64,000 nt of DNA from Viola odorata (taxonomy: Eukaryota; Streptophyta; Magnoliopsida; Malpighiales; Violaceae). The notes beneath the pieces are model-generated. The model had not been told where the DNA came from. It saw only the letters and a program-made list of their open reading frames with translations, and searched no databases. The stretch spans positions 37,407,917 to 37,471,916 of the forward strand of contig OY829544.1 in NCBI GenBank assembly GCA_963691705.1, in the 5' to 3' direction. A program made the position numbers and the translations under genes. Positions 1 to 9,879 of this stretch are shown piece after piece (positions within the stretch are counted from its first letter, which is position 1; every line of letters begins with the position of its first letter).

Positions 1-231
1 ATTTATTTGTTGAGCATCTAAATTCTTTTCGAAGCTAGTTTTCCTTGTGTGTCTCTTTGGAAGCTTTTCTTGAAAAAGTTTGAGTCATTGGCGTTTCCTC
101 GTGGACAATTGTAGAGAAGTGTGAGTGATTTTGTGAGACTAATAGAGCATTAAACATGAGAGAAAACATGTGAGGGAGCGTAGGTTTAGTGCAATTTTAC
201 ATTTTCTTTTGCTTGTTGCGAATTTTCAGGG
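1..231 (+). other. 5' leader of element D
   Basis: This is non-coding sequence before the gag start. A pyrimidine-rich stretch followed by TTTTCAGGG just before the ATG at 232 looks like an intron 3' splice site in the leader. The block around 120-185 (AGAGCATTAAACATGAGAGA ... ACATGTGAGGGAGCG) closely resembles the leader of element C read on the - strand at about 20445-20500, which links the two families. The LTR/leader boundary is not visible. Confidence 0.45.
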
Positions 232-1490
232 ATGTCTAGGTCATCGGAGAAAGGAATAGAGGAAGACGAAAGGGGAGAGATGCTTAAGATGCTTCAGCTT
301 GTCAATGACAAGTTGAGTGCATTAGAAGTATCAACTCAAGGAGTTAAGGAAGAGGTGAAGGAGCTATCCGTGGCAAAGAAAGGGAAGTCCCTACCGCGTT
401 TTTCACAAACACTTAATCCTAACAACGCCGCGCACTTGTATGATAGTCAGCAAGAAGAGGATGCTAAAGACGTATTTGAGAATGCGCGCGAGGGTTACGT
501 TGGTGGAGGAGAGGATGGGATGAGGTTCATGACTGGTCCCATTAGTCCTATTGTGAGACCGCCTCGCACACATAGGCGTGAGCCCTGAGTGCACAACGCA
601 CATGCCGAGTGTTCCGCGCCTCACGCGCATTGGTAAGAAGAGTCCGAGTATGAGGACGAGTTGTATGATAGGCGTGACCGAGCTTATGGGCGGCAACCTA
701 GAGGTGAAAACATAATGCACTCCAATATAGGGAGCATTAAAATGAAGATTCCACCTTTCGAGGGCAAGGACGATCCAGACGCTTACCTAGCGTGGGAGTA
801 TGAGGACGAGAAGAAGGTTAGATTGGCAGCGGTAGAATTCAGCGGTTATGCGATCCATTAGTGGGATCAATTATTGGAAGATCGCGAGAGAGTTGGTGCA
901 GGTCCTATTAACACGTGGGAAGAGATGAAGTCTCTAATGAAGCGACGCTAGAGCATGAGTGGTGGAAGATAAGAGAAGCCACGATAGAGTGTGCAGGTCC
1001 TACTTGGTCAAGGAAGTAAGAGTGTGGGAGAATACTTCAATGAGATGGAGATAGCGCTAGCTAGAGCGTGAGTGGTGGAAGATAGAGAAGCCACGATGGC
1101 TAGGTTTCTTAGTGGGCTCAACCATGAGATAGCTAACGCATTGGAGTTGACACATTATACCAATCTACAAGAGATGATGCATATGGCTATCAAGATCGAA
1201 AGGCATAGAGCACAAAAGCCTACTTATTCTAATTCGGCTTCAACGAACACAAGAGCCACGCCATGGACAAAGGATATTAGAGGTGCGAGGGAACCACCTA
1301 AGGTATTGCCGCACACCTACGACACCAATGGAGCAACAAGGACTCCAATACCTCCAAAGGACTTCAATAATAGTAATACTCCTTCCAATCCCGCAACTAA
1401 AGTTCCAACAAAAGATATTATTTGCTTTAAGTGCTCTAGTAGAGGCCATATGAAGTCCGATTGTCCTAATAAGAGTGTCTTGCTTATTCG
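232..1490 (+). pseudogene. gag polyprotein of element D (broken)
   Basis: Gag would form the retrotransposon capsid. It starts at the ATG at 232 with a short coiled-coil-like segment, then a low-complexity stretch. The capsid region begins near 735 (KIPPFEGKDDPDAYLAWE), continues with KKVRLAAVEFSGYAIH and resumes in the ORF from 1072 (DREATMARFLSGLNHEIANA). A zinc knuckle of CCHC type (CFKCSSRGHMKSDC) lies at about 1420-1465. The frame is broken by stops near 586, 859 and 949 and by an apparent deletion in the capsid region near 798. A short duplicated block (948-990 and 1061-1098) adds scrambled sequence. It is a remnant, not a working gene. Confidence 0.75.
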
Positions 1491-2070
1491 CGACAATGGT
1501 GAGATGTATTCGGATGATGATAGAGCAAGTGAAGCAAGCGAAGATGTGAAAAAAGAAGTTGAGAGTGATTCGAAAGAAGAGCAGTATGGAGGTAGTGGTA
1601 TAAACCTTGTTATTAAGCGAGCTCTTAATGCTCAAGCCGCGACCGAGATATGTGAGGAGGAACAACGAGAGAATTTATTCTACACTCGTTGTCAGATCGC
1701 AGAGAAGACGTGTTCATTGGTGATTGACAATGAGAGTTGTACTAATTGTGTAAGCACCCTACTGGTAAAAAAATTGGGTTTGGTGATCAAGAAGCATCCA
1801 AAACCGTATTCATTGCAATGGATGAATAATTGCGGCAAAATAAAGGTGACAAAGCAAGTATTGGTTGCATTCTTAATTGGGAGATTCAAAGATGAAGTGC
1901 TTTGTGATGTCATTCCAATGAATTCAAGTCACATTCTACTTGGAAGACCTTGGTAATTAGATAGGAGTGCCGAACATGAAGGAAAGAGTAATCGCTATAA
2001 GGTGATCAAGGATGAGAAGCGGTTTACTCTAGTGCCTTTAATAAAAACGGAGATCCATGAAGATCAAAAG
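1491..2070 (+). pseudogene. Aspartic protease region of element D
   Basis: It is continuous with the gag ORF 1072-1956. After an acidic linker comes a retropepsin-like domain: LVIDNESCTNCVSTLLVKKL at about 1717-1776 holds the position of the catalytic Asp (D-N-E-S instead of the usual D-S/G-G), and ILLGRPW at 1935-1955 is the conserved flap/C-terminal motif. The next codon is TAA, where relatives have Gln. Translation beyond it (DRSAEHEGKSNRYKVIKDEK) keeps family-like sequence to about 2069, where another stop appears. Such proteases cleave the Gag-Pol polyprotein. This copy is truncated. Confidence 0.7.
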
Positions 2071-2538
2071 TGACTCATTGAGTCTTATACCATGTTTGAG
2101 GGAAGGAGAAGGAAAAGAAAAAGAAAGTGTTGAAAATAAAAATAGCTCCTATGAAAAGATTGAGCATAGGAAGAGCGCTTGTGAGGAAAATAACACGCAT
2201 GAAAGGAGTGAGCATGCGAGGGGAAAATACTTGCGTAAAAATAGAGAGCACGCAGAGAGTAGAGTTTATACAAAAGGAGAGATGACTGATAACGCTAGAG
2301 AGAAGAAAGTGAGGAACACATTGGCGCGAGCCATCAAAAACCTAGTTTTTGGCCTTTGCGCTTTGATTTCACTAACCTTAAACCGTTTACTTTCTCTTAT
2401 ACTCTTGTTTTTCCTCATGTGCAGCAAAGGAGAGAGTCATTGGCAGTGAAGGAGCGACGTTCAGCCGTGACAGAGAAGCGTGAAGAGTATTGCGCAAAGA
2501 TGGAGACTAGTGCGGCTAACCCTAGTCGCAATGGTTTC
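2071..2538 (+). pseudogene. Protease-RT linker of element D, ends at the insertion of A
   Basis: An open frame at 2057-2449 encodes a lysine/glutamate-rich, charged segment and then a hydrophobic leucine-rich tail. This fits the poorly conserved linker between protease and reverse transcriptase in this group. No reverse transcriptase motif follows, because element A starts at 2539. I do not recognise a domain. Confidence 0.4.
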
Positions 2539-3114
2539 TGATTGCATGTTTCTTGGGCGTGATTTTATCCTCTTTTCTAGCCTTTTCGGGGGGCATGATC
2601 CTGCTAATTGACCTTTATTTCCATCTTTATTGCAAATCAGCTCCAAAAGGAGAAAAAGAGCGAAAATATGCATTTTTGGAAGAATTCTTGGGATTTCAAG
2701 CTTCAAGGCCTAGAAGATCAGAGTGCCATCGAGCCCTCGACGCAACCCAAGAATGTACTTTGCTAAGATCTCTTCTCTTCTGATTTTATTTCTTTAATTT
2801 CTTCTCTTCTGACTTTATTTCTTTATTTGATTTCTGTTTGCATGTCTTGCCCCTGATTGTATTTTACTTTCGTGCCCTTGATTTCTATTTTTATTAATTA
2901 TCTTGTTAGCAACCATCTCTATCTTGGTTAACTAGATTAAGCAACCAAAACCCCCCCTTTTTTTCTTTTATTGTTTCATTTTATATCTGGTCTTGTCTAG
3001 TGTATGTCTTCACCATTCTCTGTGGATCGAACCTCTTGCCACTGTCTTCAATCCTTTTTGTTGCATGTGATAAGTTGTAATTATTTAATCGTGCCCTCGA
3101 CAAGAACGTCATCA
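2539..3114 (+). repeat. 5' LTR of element A
   Basis: It begins TGATTGCATGTTTCTTGGGC and ends GAACGTCATCA. The copy at 6208 begins TGATAGCATGTTTCTTGGGC and the two align until B interrupts the second. The primer binding site follows after two bases. Length is 576 bp. Confidence 0.85.
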
Positions 3115-3116
3115 AA

Positions 3117-3135
3117 TTGGCGCCGTTGCGGGGGA
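3117..3135 (+). other. Primer binding site of element A
   Basis: TTGGCGCCGTTGCGGGGGA lies two bases after the LTR. Athila-type elements use the 3' end of tRNA-Asp with TGGCGCCGTTGCCGGGGA. One base differs here. Confidence 0.85.
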
Positions 3136-3201
3136 ATAGTGTTAATTCGTGCCCTTGATAGTTCTAGATTTTTTTTATTTTTTTTACTTATTTCTTTCTT
3201 C

Positions 3202-4421
3202 CATGTCTTATTTTAATTCTTATTCTCACTCATCCTCTTTTCCTCAGTATTTTACTCCTAACCCCCAGTGGTGGAATCAAGAAAATTTCAACTATGGAGT
3301 GCAAGCCGAACCTAGCTATCAATATTATCCGCCTCCACAACCTCCACAAGACTAAGGGCTAAGGGCTATTTCAAGAAAATCAGGCTGCAATAAATCTCAT
3401 GAAGAGTCAACTTGAGGAGCTGGAATTAGACTTGCAGGAGCTTAAGATGCAGAGACAAATAGATGAATTAGCTGATTTAGTGAATCAAGCTCAAGAGACC
3501 TGGGAGGAGATTAAGGAGCAGAGGCGCCAAGAGGTCATTGAAGAAAACTTTGCATACCTACCTGAGCATCTTGCCCTAGACGCTGGACCACCTGAACCTA
3601 CCCATCTTGCCCTAGACGTTGCCCCTGCACCTGAACCAAATTTTTTAGCTCCAACACTTCTTCCCAGTCACATCATGAGTCACCCTATCACCCCCATAGA
3701 ACAACACTTGCAACACTTAGATAGTGACGACTATTCAAGTGAAGAGGAGAATTTTCCCACTGCCATTCTATGGGAGCTGCCATCTGAGCGTCATGACCAA
3801 GATGATGAGTCTTATGGGTTAAAGGACCTTTTCATGCCCACGAATGAGCTAAAATGGGACGGTCCAGGATGTCTTCCTCTAGAGTCAGGAGCCAACATAG
3901 AGTTCAAGGCCAGCACAGACACAATATTGAGCGACGCAAATTTGCCTAATTTTTACGATGAGTATCGTGCCCTCGACGAGCGTCGTGCCCTCGACGCAGA
4001 ATTAGAGGCAGAAATCGTTGTTCAACCAAATTTTCCAAGTCAACTCCAGAACTGTTCTGACACTTTGGTGGGCCAAGGGATTGAGGTTTTTGAAGCTTTT
4101 CACCACATCAAATCTTGTGAAGAGTGTCATGCCCTTGACGTAGAATTCAAGCCGGGAGAGATTGAGAAGGAGGATTTAAGAGAGATTGAGGAAGAGATAA
4201 TCGAGGACTTGAGCTCTAAAGTCATTATGTGTGACAGGGAGATTTTTAAACTTTCTAATTATATTGATCCTTTTCTTGAATCACCTTTCACTCATAACAA
4301 TTTTTTCCTCTTTATTTTGCGGGAACCCGAATTAACATTTGAATCATATTATGGTTTCCTGCAGGTTGCTTTGCTACTAGACCATCCACTTCATGCTATA
4401 ATTCACATCAAACTAAGATGA
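3202..4421 (+). pseudogene. Single ORF of element A, no recognised domain, with repeated Ala-Leu-Asp motifs
   Basis: There are two open stretches: 3202-3354, starting MSYFNSYSHSSSFPQYF and rich in Tyr/Pro/Gln, and 3399-4421 (340 aa). A 7-bp tandem duplication (CTAAGGG twice, about 3353-3366) plus a TAA separates them. Without the duplication they share a frame, so they were probably one ORF of about 400 codons. The second part opens with a helical, coiled-coil-like segment (residues 1-45, MKSQLEELELDLQELKMQRQ) and then an acidic, Pro-rich region. The tripeptide ALD recurs six times, each encoded by the GCCCT(C/A)GACG-type motif that is scattered through this element family. No gag knuckle, protease or polymerase motif is visible. 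It may be a Gag-like packaging protein or a relic; the function is unknown. Confidence 0.6.
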
Positions 4422-6189
4422 TGGAAAGCATTTAGTAGGATTGGCTGATGTTCGAACAGCCAACGTCGTGCCCTCGACAATAACTAAGGCACTTCGTGGG
4501 AGGCAACCCACGTTCCTTTCCCTTTTTATTTTAGCTTCACTCTTTATTTTTCAGAACTTTCTTGTGTATGCCCTTCTTGTATTAAGGACAATGCACTGCC
4601 TAAGTGCAGGGAGGGATTTATTTGTGTGTTTGTTTGCATGTTTAATTTTCCGTTTGTTGCATGATTGCATGTTTTTCAGATTTTTCAAAATTTTTCGGAT
4701 TTTATTTTTAGACTTTGCTAGGAATTTCTATCACTGCCTAGTTTTTAAACCTCTATAAATGGACACACACTTTTGATCATGTTTGCACAAGTATGAACCA
4801 CCAGCACCTTGTCTAGACCTAGCTGTTCTCATTTTTTATTGTTGAGCCTTATATCCATATCTAGGCCTAGACACCAGTAATCACAAATAGCACCCAGTGA
4901 GCACTTTGAGCTTCCATGCCTATTTCCTTTCTTGAGTGATTAGGATGATTTAGCTAGGCACTGGTTGAACTTGCATGATATCCCTGGGTATAAGCACCAT
5001 TAGACATGGGAAAGCATCGATTTGACGAAAAACTTCGCATCAATGTCATTTTTCTTTCTTTTCTTTCTCTCTTCTCCTATTTTTGTCTCAACCTCTTTCA
5101 TGCCCCCAACATCCCCCTCTTTTATTTTTATTCCTGACCATTTGAAATTTTTCGTTGATCTTTTTCCTTGGCAGGTAAGGTAGCGATTATTGAGGGTAAC
5201 GTCGAGGGTTAGATACCCGAAGGGCGTGCAGAAAAGTTCAAGTGTGGGGAAGTAGAGAAAAAGCTAAAGACTTCAGAATAGAAAGCAGAAAAAACAGAGA
5301 TCTAGGGCAAGAAAAAGCAGAAAATCAAAAGTCCTCGAGCCCTAGATCCTGCAAACGTTTCGAGCCCCCAGAAAAGTTCAAGTGTGGGGAAGCCAAAGAA
5401 GTCACTATCAATGCTGGAAGCAGATTAGGGAAAGCGCAAAATGAAAAATCAAAAGTCTCGTACCCCAGAAAAATCAAGAGCTTGTAATTGGTTCATGCCC
5501 CCTCCACTTTCCTTCAAAAAAAAAAAAAAAACCAAAATTCAAAATAAAAGGAAGGGGGGCACTACGCAAAGAAAAGAATATCCACATCTGGAGCCTCAAC
5601 AAGAAAAGCATTTCCTGCCCTCGAAGAAGAAGACCTCTATCTAGCCCTCGAATCGCCATCGTGCCCTCGAAGAAAGCTGCCTTGTCACTTCGCCTTTTTC
5701 CTAAGCCAAGGAATCCATCTAGGCTTTATCTGGTTCTTTCTCTCTTCTCTATCTTCATCTCTCCTCGCTTCTGCTCTTTTTCTACATCTTTTCTCTTCTA
5801 GCTCACCCTACCCTTTTCTTTCTTTTTGCTGATGCGTTGTTCTTTCCGATTGATGATTGCCCATGCATGTGTTCTGTGTACTCGGATTGATGTGCAAGTT
5901 TGATTTTGTGTCTGTTATGTGCATTTATTTTTAGCATTAAACGCTTAACCTTGCTTGCGAGAGTGAGTATAAACACATATCTGGTGAGGATAACTGGTCG
6001 AGGGCTTGATGTGGGAAAGTATGATCTTTGGGGTCGTTATCCCTCTGATTTGATGCAGGTTTCTTCTAGGTGAGGATGAGTTTGTGCGAAGTCTAGCTCG
6101 GTGCTGGTTTGTAATTGTGTGTTGATTAATTGTGTTTGTATGTTTCTTGACGTGATTTTCAGTTTTGTGAATGCTCGAGGGTGAGCATT
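4422..6189 (+). other. 3' untranslated region of element A, shared with element B
   Basis: No convincing coding region. It contains several TCGTGCCCTCGA-type motifs (about 4466, 5617, 5641, 5660), a repeated AAGTTCAAGTGTGGGGAAG block (5235 and 5376) and a poly-A run at 5515-5531. It matches the reverse complement of B's 3' region. Short ORFs in it look fortuitous. Confidence 0.6.
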
Positions 6190-6207
6190 GGGCAGTGTGG
6201 GGATGTT
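6190..6207 (+). other. Polypurine tract of element A
   Basis: GGCAGTGTGGGGATGT lies directly before the 3' LTR. The equivalent CAGTGTGGGGAT(T/G) occurs next to the 3' LTRs of B and E on the - strand. Confidence 0.6.
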
Positions 6208-6517
6208 TGATAGCATGTTTCTTGGGCGTGATTTTATCCTCTTTTCTAGCCTTTTCGGGGGCATGATCCTGCTAATTGACCTTTATTTCCATCTTTATTG
6301 CAAATCAGCTCCAAAAGGAGAAAAAGAGCGAAAAGATACATTTTTGGAAGAATTCTTGGGATTTCAAGCTTCAAGGCCTAGAAGATCAGAGTGTCGTCGA
6401 GCCCTCGACGCAACCCGAGAATGTCCTTTGCTAAGATCTCTTCTCTTCTAATTTTATTTCTTTAATTTCTTCTCTTCTGACTTTATTTCTTTATTTGATT
6501 TCTGTTTGCATGTCTTG
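6208..6517 (+). repeat. 3' LTR of element A, first part
   Basis: It aligns with 2539 onward. It stops at TCTTG (6513-6517), which is the target duplication of element B, and continues after 26348. Confidence 0.85.
6513..6517. repeat. Target site duplication of element B, left copy
   Basis: TCTTG precedes the TG of B's LTR. The same five bases follow the terminal CA at 26349-26353. The intact 5' LTR of A has a single TCTTG at this point. Confidence 0.95.
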
Positions 6518-8122
6518 TGATCGTCACTCAAATGTATTAAATATTTTCCTGATGCCTAAATGAACAAATAAATGTGTACAGGGCAAGATAGGGTCGAACC
6601 ACAGAGATTGAAGGAATAAGACGTTAATAAAGATGTATGACAAGGGACAAATGCAACAGAATACAGTCAAGAAACACTGGGGGAAGTTTTTGTCAATTAA
6701 CGAATTAATCGACGCAGATATGGGAGCTAACAAGACAGATAAGTAAACAAACGTAAATCGCAATCATAAAAGTAACAGGCATTCGGGGGCCCGAAAGTAA
6801 AAAGCAATCAAGGGCAAAATAACAAAAGGGACTCGAGGGCACGAAAAGCAGTAAGAGAGATATAAATCAGAGGGGAAGAGATCTTAGCAAAAGGTGCTCT
6901 CCAGTTGCGTTCTAGGTTAGTTAATCATGGGCACGAAAATATTCCAAACTCAAGCACAGACCTGCTATAGGAGTCATGTTTCCACGTAGACTCCCTACTC
7001 ACCTTCGTAGGTAGGAGCCACCCCCCGTTTCCACATATGGGGTGGCCTTGACGTTTCGCCGTCCTCCCGGACATGAATGCGAGGAGGCGCTACTCAAAAC
7101 GCCCATGAAGTGGAGGCAAGACAGATCTAGGGCGTAACATCTCAGTTTGTCAAGCTCGCATCACATAACCTAAACAATCAAATACCCCTAGACGAAAAAC
7201 ATCTCGCGATGTCTACACTAGGTGTCTACTTTATCTCAAGGATTCGCGCCAGTTATAACCAAGAGAATGACAATACTCATGCAGAAATATTGACAGTTGA
7301 TCAAGCCCTCAACAGTTCTAAATAAGCAAGGATTAAAACGATAAATGATTGAATATGACAAGAGAATATATTAAGCACGTTTTAGGCCTCCTAACTAACC
7401 CTTGCAACCCTCGCAACACCCTTCACTAAGAAGATGGTATTTAGCTACTCATAACAAGATACGGACAGTGGAAAATAAATATCATGCAAGAAAGAGTAAA
7501 GAAAAAAAGATTAGAGGAAATCGATAAATGATTTAATAAATCAAAGGAGAATGGCTTCTCCCCTTTACAAAACTAGCAGCTGCTCCAAGATTCTAGAGAA
7601 TAATATCCCTAGAAAGTAGGTAAAAGAAAGAGTAACATTTTTAGTGTCTTAAGTCAGCCTCCCTTTACAAAAACCCTAAAGCTAAGGTTATATAAGCTAA
7701 AACTAGCTAGGGGATAAAAATACAGCTAAGGGAGAGAGGGTGTCAGCGCTTGGGAGGATGCCAACACATAGGGGGACCGCGTTTTGGCAGAGGATATTCT
7801 GGAATCTTCTGGAAGTGTCTGACACCTTCTAGAAGCGCTTGGGATTCCTTCCTTTGGCTCTTGATCTCTGATATGACGCAGGGAAGTCAAGGGCATGAGA
7901 CTGCTCACTGGTCCGGTTAGCGTCGCGGGCTCGATGACCTCTGCTCTTCTAGACCTCAATCATCAAATCTTCAGAAATCCTTCCAAATATGCTCGTTTTT
8001 GCTCTTTTCTCCCTTTAGGCACTGATCTGCAAAAGAATGGGAAAAAGGGAAAATCAGAAGTATCTTGCCCTCGAAAAGGCCGAAAATAAGATATAAAAAC
8101 CTACAATAAAGACATGCTATCA
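6518..8122 (-). repeat. 3' LTR of element B
   Basis: On the + strand it reads TGATCGTCACTCAAATG ... GACATGCTATCA. It has the same length as the 5' LTR at 24744-26348, with scattered substitutions. It contains the hairpin-forming GCCACCCC ... GGGGTGGCC near 7017-7046 and a TATATAA-type box near 7690. The TCGAGGGCACGA-type motif occurs near 6829. Confidence 0.93.
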
Positions 8123-9879
8123 AATCCCCACACTGCCCATTGCTCGCCCTCGAGCAATCACAAAACTAAAAACTACCTCCAGAAACAGACAACACAGTAA
8201 CCACACACAAACACAAACCGGCACCAAGCTAGACTTCGCACAAAACCCATTCTCACCTAGGAGACACCTACATAAAACCAGAGGGGTAACGACCCCAAAG
8301 ATCAAACTTTCCCATATCAAGCCCTTAATCAGCAGTCCTTACCAGATATGTGTTTACACTCACTCTCGCAAACAAGGCTAAGTGTTTACGCTCAAAACTA
8401 AATACACATAGCACAACATAAAGTCAAACTTGCATAGCAATCCGAGTACTGTAGAGCACACGCATGGGCAATCAATAATCGAAAAAATAACGCATCAGCA
8501 AAAAGAAAGAAAAAGGGAGGGAATGAGCTAGAAATGTGGAAGAGAGAAGCAGGAGATGAACAGAAGAGAAATGAGGGGAGAAAAGAAGGAAAGAAAAAAA
8601 GGGACTAGGTAGAACCTGGTTGGATTCCTTGGCTTAGGAAAAAGGCGAAGTGGCAAGGCAGCTTTCATTGAGGGCACGATGATGATTTGGGGGCTGGACA
8701 AAGGTCTTCTTTTCGAGGGTAGGAAACTCTTCTTGTTGAGGCTTCGGATGCAGATACTCTTTTTGTTCGCTTAATGCCCCCCTCCTTTTATTTTCAAATT
8801 TAAAAGGTTTTTTTTTTTTAGAGGACTGGGAGGGGGCACGAACCAGTTACAAAACCTTGATTCTTTCGGGGAATGAAACTTTTGATTTTTCGTTCGGCGC
8901 TTGCCCTTGATCTGCTTCCAGCATGAATGGTGACTTCTTTGGCTTCCCCACACTTGAAACTTTCTGGGGGCTCGATTACTTTAGATGATCTAGGGCTCGA
9001 AACCTTTTTGCTTTTTCTTACCCTAGATCTTCACTTTCTGTTTTCTGCTTTGAAGTCTTTTGCTTTCGTCTACTTCCCCACACTTGAACTTGTCTGCGCG
9101 TGCTTTAGGTGTCTAGCCCTCGACCTTACCCTCAACGATCGCTACCTTACCTTCCAAGGAAAAAGATCAAGAAAAGACGAATGGTCAGGAAAGAATATGA
9201 AAAGAAGGGGGATGTCGGGGGGGGGGGGGGGGTGAAAAGAGAAGAGAGAACGAAGAAGAGAAAGGAAAAGACATTGATGCGAAGTTTTCTGTCAAATCGA
9301 TGCTTTCCCATGTCTAATAGTGCCTATACCCAGGGATATCATGCAAGATCAACTAGTGCCTAGTTAAAGCATCCTAATCACACAAGAAAGAAATAGGCAT
9401 GGAAGCTCAAGTGCTCACAGGGTGCTTTTGTGACTACTGATGTCGAGGCCTAGATATGGATATAAGGTTCAGCAGGCAAAAATGGGAATAGCTAGGTCTA
9501 GACAAGGTGCTGGTGGTTCATACTTGTGCAAAATGTGATCAAAAGTGTGTCCATTCACAAAGGTTTTTGAAAATTGGGCAGTGGCAGATTTTTGGAAAAA
9601 TTTAGCAAAGTCATAAAAATCTGAATTTGTTTGAAAAATCCGAAAAAGCATGCAATCAAACAACAAATGGAAAATTTAAACATGCAACAAACACACCGCT
9701 AAATCCCTCCCCACACTTAGGCTGCATATTGTCCTCAATACGGGAAGGGAACACACAAGAAGTTCAATGAGATTTAAAAGAAGTACATGATAGAATAAAA
9801 TAAAAAGCAGATAAAAATGTTTTTGGCCCTCCTCGAGGGCAGGACAGATGAATTGTTCGGGGGGGGGGTAGTGGGGGGG
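8123..9879 (-). other. 3' untranslated region of element B
   Basis: It runs from the env-like stop to the 3' LTR. On the - strand GGGCAGTGTGGGGATT next to the LTR is the polypurine tract. It contains poly-G runs at about 9217-9232 and 9860-9868, a T run near 8808-8819 and several GCCCTCGA motifs (8045, 8148, 9115, 9832). It shares blocks with element A 4441-6207 and with element E 38646-40390. I find no supported gene. Confidence 0.7.

Noticed and set aside
5242..5659. Three ORFs of 61-81 aa in A's 3' region
   Set aside because: They overlap a low-complexity Lys-rich, A-rich stretch shared with the untranslated regions of B and E.
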